Shown here: positions 6,976 to 15,219 of the stretch, one piece after another | Position numbering within the stretch: position 1 is the stretch's first letter | Layout: each line of letters opens with the position of its first letter | From: JBKCUA01 sp046318675 | GTDB lineage: Bacteria > Pseudomonadota > Alphaproteobacteria > JAJTHO01 | Length of the DNA stretch: 35,437 nucleotides | Direction of reading: 5' to 3' | Assembly (NCBI GenBank): GCA_046318675.1 | Contig: JBKCUA010000022.1 | Location: 1-35,437, forward strand | Notes under the pieces: model-generated | What the model saw: the letters and a program-made list of their open reading frames with translations, nothing else | What the model was told of the DNA's origin: nothing | The model's database searches: none | Program-made: the position numbers and the translations under genes

Positions 6976-7644
6976 TTACTGCCCCTTCGGTAACGATTCC
7001 GAAAGCGGCAACGGCTGTTTCTGCCACCAGAAGTACGCCTGCGGTGGGCCCATGATCTCCGGTGGCGGTTGAAGCGGCGGCCCTTGCACGGGAGCAGGGG
7101 TCGGCCAAAAATGCATCAATCCGCCGAACCACAACACCCCAAACAAAACCGCCACTATCTTCTGCCGCGTTGAAGGTTCTTTGCGTGTCCCGGCTAAGCG
7201 TTCCCTTTCGCTGCGTGCCCAGTTTTTCAACGCCAAATACTTCAGCGGCACAAAGAAGAACATAAACAACACAAAACTCATCCCCTCAAACAGTATCGGT
7301 GCAATAAACAACAACACTACCGCGCCCTCAACGCCCGACTCTATCGACCACCACTGAAGACCTAGACTGCCAAAAAATGCCGCCTCAGCAACCCACGAGA
7401 GCGGATCAAAAAAGACCGCCGCTGGCATCTGCGTCCAGTAGGCAAAACCAATGGCCGAGATTAGCCCCATCATTCCAAAATACACCGGCCCGACAAAACT
7501 CAACTTTTTGCTGCGCAGCATCGACCGGCAATGCTCACGCATAAACGCCGCGAACGACAACACGGCCAGCCGCCGCCCTTCTTCACGATGCCGCTGCAGA
7601 GCCTGCACTATCAAACGAAACGGATTGAGTATAGGTTGCGGCAT
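6976..7644 (-). CDS. Membrane protein of unknown function
   Basis: This 222-residue protein has about four hydrophobic segments: near 47-68 (SFVGPVYFGMMGLISAIGF), 75-97, 104-133 and 163-180. A basic loop (RSERERLAGTRKEPSTRQK, about 142-160) separates the last two, and the tail is proline-rich (TPAPVQGPPLQPPPE). The first 45 residues are amphipathic and basic, likely cytoplasmic. No enzyme motif is visible and I do not recognise the family. The final 49 bp are duplicated at 6468-6516. The start ATG at 7644 has only a weak ribosome site. It is divergent from ggt across a 194-bp gap. Confidence 0.6.
   Translation of the reverse strand: MPQPILNPFRLIVQALQRHREEGRRLAVLSFAAFMREHCRSMLRSKKLSFVGPVYFGMMGLISAIGFAYWTQMPAAVFFDPLSWVAEAAFFGSLGLQWWSIESGVEGAVVLLFIAPILFEGMSFVLFMFFFVPLKYLALKNWARSERERLAGTRKEPSTRQKIVAVLFGVLWFGGLMHFWPTPAPVQGPPLQPPPEIMGPPQAYFWWQKQPLPLSESLPKGQ
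6977..7025. repeat. Copy B of the 49-bp perfect direct repeat
   Basis: This is the 3' coding end of the membrane protein gene and is identical to 6468-6516. It is probably the parental copy because it is in frame and completes a full gene. Between 6904 and 6976 there is only a short A+T-rich spacer before the small gene. Confidence 0.9.
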
Positions 7645-7838
7645 ATGCAGATATTCACTCTAAAAAGTCATTACCCAACAGTATTGTAGCGCGCCTATAT
7701 TTTTAATACAAATTATTTATAAATATTATTGACACCGCCCTATCGACAATAACTGGTATTTTCACCAAAAAACTTCTTGCCCATAAGAAAATCTTCATTA
7801 TCGAACACTATAGTACCGTTTGCTAAAGGGGCAAGCCA

Positions 7839-9614
7839 ATGCGTTACACTACATCTATGAAAACAGCATTACTTCTTACTGTGGTACTAACTTTTTTTGG
7901 CTGTGCCGATGCCAATACCCACGCCAGCCTTGACGAAGCGGATTACCCGACACCGCCGGAATATATCGCCTTTAACCCCCACCCAGAAGCGAAAAACAAA
8001 CATCAAATGGTGGTAACTTCTCACCCCCTAGCTACCAAGGCGGCACTGGATATTCTTGCTCGTGGCGGCAATGCTGTGGATGCTGCCATTGCCGCGCAGG
8101 CAATGCTTACTGTAGTGGAGCCTTACGCATCAGGGATAGGTGGCGGCGGTTTCCTCATGTATTATGATCCAAAAACAAAAAAGACTGTGCTGTACGATGG
8201 ACGGGAGGTTGCTTCTCAGACTTCCACCCCCACCAAGTTTCTTGATAAAAATGGCAAACCCCTGGCCTTTTACGCCGCTGTAACCGGAGCAGGTTCCGTC
8301 GGTGTTCCTGGGTTACTAGCCATGTTGGAACTTACCCACAAAAGCCATGGCAAACTGCAATGGCATGATCTCTTTATTGATGCCGCCCACACTGCTGAAG
8401 GTGGCTTCGTGGTCAATGAACGTCTGGCCACTCTTATTAAGAATGATCCTTACCTCGCCAATAATCCCGGTGCTAGGCAAGTATATTTTCCCGGTGGCAG
8501 CCGCGTCAGAACCGGCGAAACCTTACGCAACCCGGCCTTGGCCGAAACCTTACGGCGAGTAGCCATCAATGGTCCGCGGGAGGTGTACGCCAATTTCATA
8601 ACGGATCGCATCATGGCGGCTCTAAAGAATAACCCCAGTTTTCCAAGTCAGATGACCATCAACGATTTCATGAATTATAAGGCCGTTCGCCGCGCGGCAA
8701 CCTGTGGCTCATATCGCGTCTGGACTATTTGTAGTGCCAGCCCCCCAAGCTCGGGCGGCATTACCATGTTACAAACCCTGAAACTACTGGAAAAATATGA
8801 TCTTGCCACCCTTGGCAAAGATAATCCCCAGAGCTATTTCCTCATCACGGAGGCCTCTAAACTGGCGTTTGCTGATCGTGATGCCTATGTTGCCGATCCA
8901 CAATTTGTAAAGCTTAACCTCAATAAATTGTTGGATAAACGCTATCTTGAAGAACGCGGAAAACTCATCAACCAAAGTAAATCTATTGGCACAGCAACTC
9001 CCGGAAAACCGGATACTAGCTTTGAACAATACGCCGCTGTGACCCAACCCAACCAAGCCAACTCAACCACTCATATCAGCATTGTGGACAGTGCTGGCCG
9101 TGCCGTTGCTTTGACCAGTTCGCTTGAAGATACTTGGGGTTCACGCATAGTAGTGGACGGCTTTGCCCTTAATAGCCAGTTGACAGATTTCTCTTTTACG
9201 CCGCAAAAAAATGGTAAGCCCGTTGCCAACCGTGTTGAGGCTGGCAAACGCCCTCGTAGCAGCATGGCACCAACCTTCATCTTCAACAAAAACGGACAGC
9301 TTCAATATGTTCTTGGTACCCCTGGTGGCAGTCGTATTATCCCAACTACTGTGCAAACAGTGGTTGCCCTACTGGACTGGAAGCAATCTGCTAACCAAGC
9401 CCTGAACGCCGGGCACATCATCAACCGCAACGGTATTACAGAACTTGAAGCTGGCGGCCGTGTAGAACCGGAACTTGCTTCGGCCTTGCGTGCACGTGGA
9501 CAAGAGGTTATTTTCACCCCGTTGCCTAGCGGCATGAATATAATCGAACGAACCAAAGACGGATGGGTAGGTGCCACCGATCCCCGCCGTGAAGGCTTAG
9601 CAGCAGGACTATAA
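7839..9614 (+). CDS. ggt: Gamma-glutamyltransferase (Ntn-hydrolase), exported
   Basis: This 591-residue enzyme cleaves or transfers the gamma-glutamyl group of glutathione and related peptides in the periplasm. It is made as a precursor that self-cleaves at T410 in the STTHISIVD segment, giving large and small subunits. Other hallmarks are GGNAVDAAIA near 75-85, SGIGGGGF, RPRSSMAPT and GTPGGSRI. The N-terminus is a signal peptide; LTFFGC (C22) resembles a lipobox but has Phe at -3, so either lipoprotein processing or cleavage in the ADA segment is possible. AAGGGG lies about nine bases before ATG 7839, so I keep that start over the internal ATG at 7857. It leads a ggt-mltB-rlpA string with a 2-bp gap to the next gene. 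Confidence 0.93.
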   Translation: MRYTTSMKTALLLTVVLTFFGCADANTHASLDEADYPTPPEYIAFNPHPEAKNKHQMVVTSHPLATKAALDILARGGNAVDAAIAAQAMLTVVEPYASGIGGGGFLMYYDPKTKKTVLYDGREVASQTSTPTKFLDKNGKPLAFYAAVTGAGSVGVPGLLAMLELTHKSHGKLQWHDLFIDAAHTAEGGFVVNERLATLIKNDPYLANNPGARQVYFPGGSRVRTGETLRNPALAETLRRVAINGPREVYANFITDRIMAALKNNPSFPSQMTINDFMNYKAVRRAATCGSYRVWTICSASPPSSGGITMLQTLKLLEKYDLATLGKDNPQSYFLITEASKLAFADRDAYVADPQFVKLNLNKLLDKRYLEERGKLINQSKSIGTATPGKPDTSFEQYAAVTQPNQANSTTHISIVDSAGRAVALTSSLEDTWGSRIVVDGFALNSQLTDFSFTPQKNGKPVANRVEAGKRPRSSMAPTFIFNKNGQLQYVLGTPGGSRIIPTTVQTVVALLDWKQSANQALNAGHIINRNGITELEAGGRVEPELASALRARGQEVIFTPLPSGMNIIERTKDGWVGATDPRREGLAAGL

Positions 9615-9616
9615 CC

Positions 9617-10708
9617 ATGCGTGTTTTTTATGTGCTTTCAAGTGCTTTTTTGTTCTTGACGGGCTGTGCCAACAACACTTCCCAACAACAACCCACCACC
9701 ACCGTGGTCACGCCAGCAACAAAACAATCGTTTGCTGACTGGCTGCAAGATTTTCGTGTAGAAGCCTTGGAAAAAGGCATTAGCACCAAAACTATCTATG
9801 CCGTTCTAAGCAATATCGAACCCTCTGATAAGGTCATTGCCCTCGATCGTCGGCAAATGGAATTTATCCTGACTTTACCGGAGTACCAAGCTCGCGTCCT
9901 CACCCCCAAACGTATCGGTGAAGGCAGGCAAAACCTTGCGATGCATCACAAGGTTCTTGATGCCATTGCTAAGGATTCTGGTGTGCCCCCAGAAGTCATC
10001 GTTGCCTTATGGGGCATGGAAACCAACTACGGCAAAAATACTGGCGGGTTTTCTGTCATTAATGCCTTAGCCACCTTGGCTTGGGATGGACGACGTAGTG
10101 CGTATTTTCGCAACGAACTTCTTGCTGCCCTGAAAATTCTCGACTCTGGCAGTATTACCCCAGAACGTTTTACTGGCTCTTGGGCCGGAGCAATGGGACA
10201 GTGCCAATTCATGCCCAATACCTACCTGAACCACGCGGTTGATTTTGACCGTGATGGTCGTCGTGATATTTGGGGAACGACAGCAGATGTCCTTGCATCC
10301 GCCGCTAATTACCTAAAGAATAGCGGCTGGCAGAAAGATAAAGCCATCGCCATTCCTGTCATTGGAAACAAAGACCTGCAACCGGGCACGATACAAGAAC
10401 CCCTCAATACATGGACCGCCAAAGGAATAACACCAGCCCAAGGAGCATTACCATTAACCGCTCTGGGTGACACCGCCCGCTTGGTCATTCCCGACGCTGC
10501 AACCCCGGAGCGAGCCTATTTGGTAGGAAAAAACTATGAGGCAATCCTGACATGGAACCGTTCTCATCGTTTTGCCTTGACTGTCGCCGAATTAGCAAGA
10601 CAAATACACCCGCTAACAACCTCAACAACCCATAAAGCCCATAAAACTCGTAAAGCGGTTAAATCAAAAACCCACTCCCACAAACAAAAGAAAAAGCATC
10701 ACCCATGA
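9617..10708 (+). CDS. mltB: Lytic murein transglycosylase, MltB family lipoprotein
   Basis: This 363-residue protein cuts peptidoglycan between MurNAc and GlcNAc, forming 1,6-anhydro-MurNAc. The lipobox LTGC puts lipid on C17, so it is membrane-anchored. The SLT_2 core shows LWGMETNYG with catalytic E135, followed by FSVINALATLAWDGRR, WAGAMGQCQFMP and NYLKNSGW, all typical of MltB. The C-terminal ~28 residues are very rich in Lys and His (KAHKTRK, KQKKKHHP), unusual for the family and possibly binding anionic wall polymers. It starts 2 bp after ggt and overlaps rlpA by 4 bp. Confidence 0.92.
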   Translation: MRVFYVLSSAFLFLTGCANNTSQQQPTTTVVTPATKQSFADWLQDFRVEALEKGISTKTIYAVLSNIEPSDKVIALDRRQMEFILTLPEYQARVLTPKRIGEGRQNLAMHHKVLDAIAKDSGVPPEVIVALWGMETNYGKNTGGFSVINALATLAWDGRRSAYFRNELLAALKILDSGSITPERFTGSWAGAMGQCQFMPNTYLNHAVDFDRDGRRDIWGTTADVLASAANYLKNSGWQKDKAIAIPVIGNKDLQPGTIQEPLNTWTAKGITPAQGALPLTALGDTARLVIPDAATPERAYLVGKNYEAILTWNRSHRFALTVAELARQIHPLTTSTTHKAHKTRKAVKSKTHSHKQKKKHHP

Positions 10709-11316
10709 AAACCTTCCCCGCCCTGATAGCTTTGCTTCTATTAACCTCCTGTAGCAGCAGCGGCAACGCGCCCACCGATCTCAACCAACCATCCGGGGGC
10801 AAGGGTGCCTTCAAAATTGGCAAGCCCTATCAAATCGCCGGACAATGGTACAAACCCCAAGTTGATTGGACGTATAATCAAACTGGAGTTGCTTCTTGGT
10901 ACGGTCTGCCCTTCCACGGTAAGGCCACCGCCAACGGTGAAGTCTATAACAAATTCGCCATGACCGCAGCGCATAAAACACTACAGTTACCCAGCATTGT
11001 TCGCGTCACCAACTTGGAAAACAATAAAAGCATTGTTGTTCGCGTCAACGATCGCGGTCCGTTTGTTGGCGACCGTATTATTGATCTCTCCTATGCCGCC
11101 GCCAAAAGTCTCGCCATGGATATTAAAGGCACGGCTCGGGTACGGGTTCAAGTCCTCCCCGATGAAAGCCGCAGAGTCGCCCTCGCCCTAGGCGCACGCC
11201 CCGAACAATTAGAACAGGGTACAAACCTTGCTGCCACTGCTCCACTCAACAAAAAGAGCACCACCCGACTGGCTAGTAACGCAGCACAGAGCATTGTTAA
11301 AGTTGCCACAGAGTAA
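10705..11316 (+). CDS. rlpA: RlpA-family septal-ring lytic transglycosylase lipoprotein
   Basis: This 203-residue lipoprotein (LTSC, C16) has the double-psi beta-barrel of RlpA at about 60-155: GVASWYGLPFHGKATANGE with H71, and VRVNDRGPFVGDR with D116, matching the catalytic segments. RlpA proteins cleave glycan strands lacking stem peptides at division sites. The usual C-terminal SPOR domain that targets denuded septal glycan is absent; the last 45 residues look disordered. The ATGA overlap with mltB suggests coupled translation of two wall-cutting enzymes. Confidence 0.9.
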   Translation: MKTFPALIALLLLTSCSSSGNAPTDLNQPSGGKGAFKIGKPYQIAGQWYKPQVDWTYNQTGVASWYGLPFHGKATANGEVYNKFAMTAAHKTLQLPSIVRVTNLENNKSIVVRVNDRGPFVGDRIIDLSYAAAKSLAMDIKGTARVRVQVLPDESRRVALALGARPEQLEQGTNLAATAPLNKKSTTRLASNAAQSIVKVATE

Positions 11317-11336
11317 TTTTGAACGCATTCTTTACG

Positions 11337-12329
11337 TCAACGAAAAACTCCCTGATTAATAGGCGTTGATGGGCTTTCTTTGTCGTGAGCTGCCTTGGCA
11401 ATATCTGTGTACAACAGTGTAATACTCATCCGCCGATTAGCCACAGCAGCAGGGTTATCCCGAATCAACGGATCGCGATCCGCTCGTCCAGCAACCACCG
11501 CAAAGCGTCCTTCGGGTACACCGAACCGTGCCATCGTTCGGCGCGTAGCATGAGCCCTGTCTGCCGATAATTCCCAATTAGTATAGCCATTATAACTACG
11601 AAACTGCATCGAATCCGTATGCCCGGAGATTGATAATTCATTAGGAACACGACGAATAACTTCTGAGACTTTTTGTAATAGCTTTTCCGCATGGGGCAAT
11701 GGCCTTGTCCGCCCGGCATCAAACATGGGTCGTCCTTCGCTATCAATCAACTGTATTCTCAGGCCTTCAGGGGTCAATTCTACAAGCAAATTCTTTGCTA
11801 AATCGGCCAACTGCGGGTCATTTTGCACCGATTGTTTTAGTTGTTCAGCCAACTTTTCAAAGCGTTCTTGCTCCCGATCACGCAGGGCGGCGGCATCCTC
11901 ACTCATAGCCTTAGGATTATTTTCTGCTGTTATCTCTTCGCCTGGATTATCTTCGGTAGTTTCTATCCCCGGTGGGGGCTCTTCTTGGGGATTGAGCATC
12001 GGGTTAGCCGGTGCTTTTAACGCTGCAATCTCAGACAAACTAGTCCCGGCTAATAACCCACCTGCCCCGCTTTTGGTATTGCTAACTGTTGTTGGGGCAA
12101 AATAATTGGAAATCCCTTCGCGCTGATCCACCGTGGATGTATTAAGCAGCCAAAGCAGCAAAAAAAAGGCCATCATCGCGGTAACAAAATCCGCGTACGC
12201 CACTTTCCACGCACCACCATGATGCCCGTGACCGCCGCTTTTTTTTATCTTCTTGATAATAATTGGGCGACCGCCTTTGCTGGCGGCAGCGGCTTCTTTT
12301 GGTTGTTCTTGAGCCTCATTCTCAGCCAT
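11337..12329 (-). CDS. motB: Flagellar motor stator protein MotB
   Basis: This 330-residue stator subunit couples proton flow to rotor torque. It has a basic cytoplasmic N-terminus, one membrane helix (about 48-68) beginning AYADFVTAMMAFFLLLWLL, where D47 is the proton-carrying residue, and a C-terminal OmpA-like peptidoglycan-binding domain with SGHTDS and a LSADRAHATRR segment. A Glu/Pro-rich linker of about 60 residues around 110-165 is the likely plug and spacer region. It begins 3 bp after motA ends, so the two are co-translated. Confidence 0.95.
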   Translation of the reverse strand: MAENEAQEQPKEAAAASKGGRPIIIKKIKKSGGHGHHGGAWKVAYADFVTAMMAFFLLLWLLNTSTVDQREGISNYFAPTTVSNTKSGAGGLLAGTSLSEIAALKAPANPMLNPQEEPPPGIETTEDNPGEEITAENNPKAMSEDAAALRDREQERFEKLAEQLKQSVQNDPQLADLAKNLLVELTPEGLRIQLIDSEGRPMFDAGRTRPLPHAEKLLQKVSEVIRRVPNELSISGHTDSMQFRSYNGYTNWELSADRAHATRRTMARFGVPEGRFAVVAGRADRDPLIRDNPAAVANRRMSITLLYTDIAKAAHDKESPSTPINQGVFR

Positions 12330-12332
12330 AAC

Positions 12333-13196
12333 CTATGTCACTCTAGGCAAAGTTTCCAGTGCTGCCTCCAACTCTTGAAAGGTTGGCCGAACACCATAAG
12401 GAAGAATTTTGCGGGCAAACTCCACCGACACCATCGGCGGATTATTGTGTAAATGTGCAATCATTCCAGCCTTAATACATTCCAAATACCGTCCATCTTC
12501 CCTAGCAAAATGCCCCAGCATAGTGGCCATGGGACCAACAAAACCATACGCAATCAACACCCCGGAAAAAGTTCCCACCAAGGCTGCACCAATCAAATGA
12601 CCCAATACCTCTGGCGGTTCTGTAATCGATCCCATCGTGTGAATAACCCCCAGCACCGCCGCTACAATCCCCAGTGCTGGCAATCCATCGGCAAGCCCCT
12701 GCACCGCAGCCGGAACAAGATGTTCTTCGGCATGATGAACCTCCAGTTCACCGCCCATTAAATCCTCCATGACATGGGGATTATCTGCACCAAGCGAAAA
12801 CATCCGCAGATAATCACACATGAATTCCACCCCGTGATGATCATGCTGAAACAACGGGAATTGCTGAAACAGTGTCGATTCTTCGGGTTTTTCTACGTGG
12901 CTTTCAATCGCCAATGCTCCCTTAGATTTAATCAGGCGAAAGACCTGATACATACATGATAATAGTTCAATGTAATGCGCTTTTTTATATTTACCTGCCT
13001 TCATCATCCGGCCAAACGATTTTGCCACACCAACAGCCACAGGCTTTGGGTGACCAATAATAAGGGCACCTACTCCGGCACCAACGATGATCAGGTACTC
13101 ATACGGCTGCCATAATACACCTATGTGGCCACCATGGGCAAGAAAGCCGCCTAAGACGCAGCCAAGAACAACACCAATACCAATAAGAAATTTCAC
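12333..13196 (-). CDS. motA: Flagellar motor stator protein MotA
   Basis: MotA forms the proton channel with MotB and pushes on FliG. The N-terminus FLIGIGVVLGCVLGGFLAHGG is the first membrane helix; others are at about 25-45, 155-180 (DGLPALGIVAAVLGVI) and 190-215 (IGAALVGTFSGVLIAYGFVGP), with the large cytoplasmic domain between. I chose the GTG at 13196, which puts the helix at the usual distance from the start and gives 287 residues. A TTG at 13232 would add 12 residues and lies inside a perfect 9-bp hairpin. Neither has a clear ribosome site. Confidence 0.93.
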   Translation of the reverse strand: MKFLIGIGVVLGCVLGGFLAHGGHIGVLWQPYEYLIIVGAGVGALIIGHPKPVAVGVAKSFGRMMKAGKYKKAHYIELLSCMYQVFRLIKSKGALAIESHVEKPEESTLFQQFPLFQHDHHGVEFMCDYLRMFSLGADNPHVMEDLMGGELEVHHAEEHLVPAAVQGLADGLPALGIVAAVLGVIHTMGSITEPPEVLGHLIGAALVGTFSGVLIAYGFVGPMATMLGHFAREDGRYLECIKAGMIAHLHNNPPMVSVEFARKILPYGVRPTFQELEAALETLPRVT

Positions 13197-13212
13197 GTGT
13201 TTTCGAGCCCAT

Positions 13213-13235
13213 GAGTTGGGGTAAATCCCCAACTC
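13213..13235 (-). promoter_or_regulatory. Perfect 9-bp stem-loop in the motA leader
   Basis: GAGTTGGGG (13213-13221) and CCCCAACTC (13227-13235) are exact complements around a 5-base loop. On the motA strand it ends about 17 bases before the preferred GTG start. It is not followed by a T-run, so it is unlikely to be an intrinsic terminator for the upstream tyrA-like gene. It could affect motA translation or mRNA stability, or be a protein site. Confidence 0.5.
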
Positions 13236-13277
13236 TACTAAACCACGGTAGGGTTAAAAGGCCGTAAAGAATAAGTC

Positions 13278-14147
13278 TTATGCTTGCCCTTCTTTGAGAA
13301 CACCCTTGCGAATCGCTCTGGTACGGGTGAAATGCTGAAAAAGTTGCTCCCCATCGCCAAAACGAATGGCTTTTTGCAGACTGGCCAAATCCTCAGTAAA
13401 ACGACCAAGCACTTCCAGCACCGCTTCCCGGTTGTTCAAAAAGATATCCCGCCACATCACCGGGTCAGAAGCAGCAATCCGGGTAAAATCCCGAAACCCT
13501 CCGGCGGAATAGCGCATGACTTCGGCCTGTTCCGATTCCTCCAACGCAAACGCGGTACCCACAATGGTATAGGCAATAAGATGGGGCAGATGGCTAGTCA
13601 TTGCCAAAACCTTATCATGGTGGCTTGCCGGCATTAAGGCAACGATACTGCCCGCCGCCTCCCACAATGCCCTCACCTTAGCCACGCTTTCTTGAGGTAT
13701 AGCATCTTCCGGGGTCAAAATGCACCACCGCCCCTTAAATAATTCAGAAAATCCAGCATCAATACCAGAAAACTCCGTCCCCGCAATAGGATGCCCCGGC
13801 ACAAACAATACCCCGGGCGGCATCAACGGCATCAACTGCATTATTACGCTTTTTTTCACTGATCCCACATCAGTGACAATACAACCAGGCTCAAGCCACG
13901 GCACAAGGGATTGCAAGACCCTAGCCATTTCACCAACGGGGGTAGCCAACACCACCAAATCCCCACCACGGACAAGTAATGCATCCTGTCCAGCCTCCGT
14001 CGCCAAACCCAACGCCAACGCCTTGCGACAGGTATCAGTATCAGCATCAATAACAACCCGCTGGGAAGCTAGCTGTTGCTCAGTAATAATCCGCAACAAA
14101 GAACTGCCAATCAAGCCACAACCGACTATCACCACCCGCTTAAACAT
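13278..14147 (-). CDS. tyrA: Prephenate/arogenate (cyclohexadienyl) dehydrogenase
   Basis: This 289-residue NAD(P)-dependent enzyme oxidatively decarboxylates prephenate or arogenate on the way to tyrosine. The Rossmann motif VGCGLIGSS is at 8-16, VLATPVG at 66-72, the TDVGSVK segment at 92-98, and the active-site HPIAGTEFSG at 119-128. The all-helical dimer domain follows (SAGGFRDFTRIAASDPVMW). It overlaps hisC by 8 bp and is last in the chorismate mutase-hisC-tyrA string. Which of prephenate or arogenate it prefers cannot be read from the sequence. Confidence 0.9.
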   Translation of the reverse strand: MFKRVVIVGCGLIGSSLLRIITEQQLASQRVVIDADTDTCRKALALGLATEAGQDALLVRGGDLVVLATPVGEMARVLQSLVPWLEPGCIVTDVGSVKKSVIMQLMPLMPPGVLFVPGHPIAGTEFSGIDAGFSELFKGRWCILTPEDAIPQESVAKVRALWEAAGSIVALMPASHHDKVLAMTSHLPHLIAYTIVGTAFALEESEQAEVMRYSAGGFRDFTRIAASDPVMWRDIFLNNREAVLEVLGRFTEDLASLQKAIRFGDGEQLFQHFTRTRAIRKGVLKEGQA

Positions 14148-15219
14148 GGCTAAACCCTGTCAATACATCAAGAAACGCTTGGCAATCGGGGGCACTACCT
14201 ACCGTAACCCGCAAATGCCCCGGTAGACCATAAGAATCCACCGGGCGGACAAACACATTGCGGGCGGCCAGATACTCATACACCATCCTAGTCGCCTGTC
14301 CGGTTTCAAACAGAACAAAATTCGCCTGGCTGGGCAGCACTGGATAGCATAATTCCTCCAGCTTTTTGGTGAGTATCGCCCGCCACTGGCAGTTATGAGC
14401 CACGGTTGCCTGAAGATGACTTTTGTCCTGAACCGCCGCAATCCCGGCGGCCTGCGCCGCACCATTCACGTTAAACGGTGACCTCAACCGATTAATAATC
14501 TCTGCTACCTGAAAGGGAAATACACCCCATCCTAAACGCACCCCGGCCAACGCATAAGCCTTTGAGAAGGTTCGCAGTACCACTAAATTATCATGAGGCA
14601 CCTTTAAAAAATCATCAAAATCGGGTGCCTCGGCAAACTCCGCATACGCCCCATCCAGCACCAGCAAAATATGCCCCGGCAACGCCTCCAGCAGGCGGGC
14701 AATCTCATGCCTCGTTAAGTACGTCCCGGTAGGGTTATTAGGATTAGCCAGAAAAATCAACTTTGTTCTGGGCGTTACGGACTTCAGCAATGCCTCAACA
14801 TCACCGCGATAACCTTGCTCTGCCACTGGAATAGGTACAGCCCCTTCCGCAAGAGCCGCTAATTTATACATCAAAAACCCGTGGGCTGAATATAAAACCT
14901 CATCACCCACACCCACATAGGCACGAGTAATAAGAGAGATAAGCTCATCCGAGCCATTGCCACAAATGATCCACTGTGGGTCTAGATCATGAACATCTGC
15001 AATCACCTGACGCAACTTAAGGCAATTCGCCTGGGGATATAACGACAGGTTAAATACTGCTTCCCTAAACGCCTGCACTGCCAACGAGCTTGGACCCAGT
15101 GCGCCCTCATTAGAGGTGAGCCGCACCGGGCGCACCGCCGACGGACGAATCGTGGACTCCCCCCCTACATACGGGGGCAGCGTGGTAAGCCAATGCTTAG
15201 GCTGGGGCAAGATCGGCAT
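14140..15219 (-). CDS. hisC: Histidinol-phosphate/aromatic aminotransferase, HisC family
   Basis: This PLP-dependent fold-type I transaminase of 359 residues has TSNEG (35-39), a CGNGSDELI segment (87-94), ANPNNPTG (158-165) and the PLP lysine K220 in TFSKAYALAGVRLGW. HisC proteins transaminate histidinol phosphate, and many also transaminate aromatic keto acids. Its place between chorismate mutase and tyrA suggests the aromatic role here, making it the second aminotransferase of HisC type (inference). The start at 15219 (MPILPQPKHW) is preferred; it overlaps the upstream gene by 23 bp, and the open frame up to 15273 would extend that to 77 bp. Confidence 0.88.
   Translation of the reverse strand: MPILPQPKHWLTTLPPYVGGESTIRPSAVRPVRLTSNEGALGPSSLAVQAFREAVFNLSLYPQANCLKLRQVIADVHDLDPQWIICGNGSDELISLITRAYVGVGDEVLYSAHGFLMYKLAALAEGAVPIPVAEQGYRGDVEALLKSVTPRTKLIFLANPNNPTGTYLTRHEIARLLEALPGHILLVLDGAYAEFAEAPDFDDFLKVPHDNLVVLRTFSKAYALAGVRLGWGVFPFQVAEIINRLRSPFNVNGAAQAAGIAAVQDKSHLQATVAHNCQWRAILTKKLEELCYPVLPSQANFVLFETGQATRMVYEYLAARNVFVRPVDSYGLPGHLRVTVGSAPDCQAFLDVLTGFSHV

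Noticed and set aside
6904..6976. Extended start at GTG 6904 for the small gene, giving a signal peptide
   Set aside because: Not excluded, but ATG 6823 has a well-spaced ribosome site and the hydrophobic leader may come from T-rich DNA.
7729..7757. TTGACA at 7729 as the ggt promoter
   Set aside because: No acceptable -10 lies 15-19 bases downstream.
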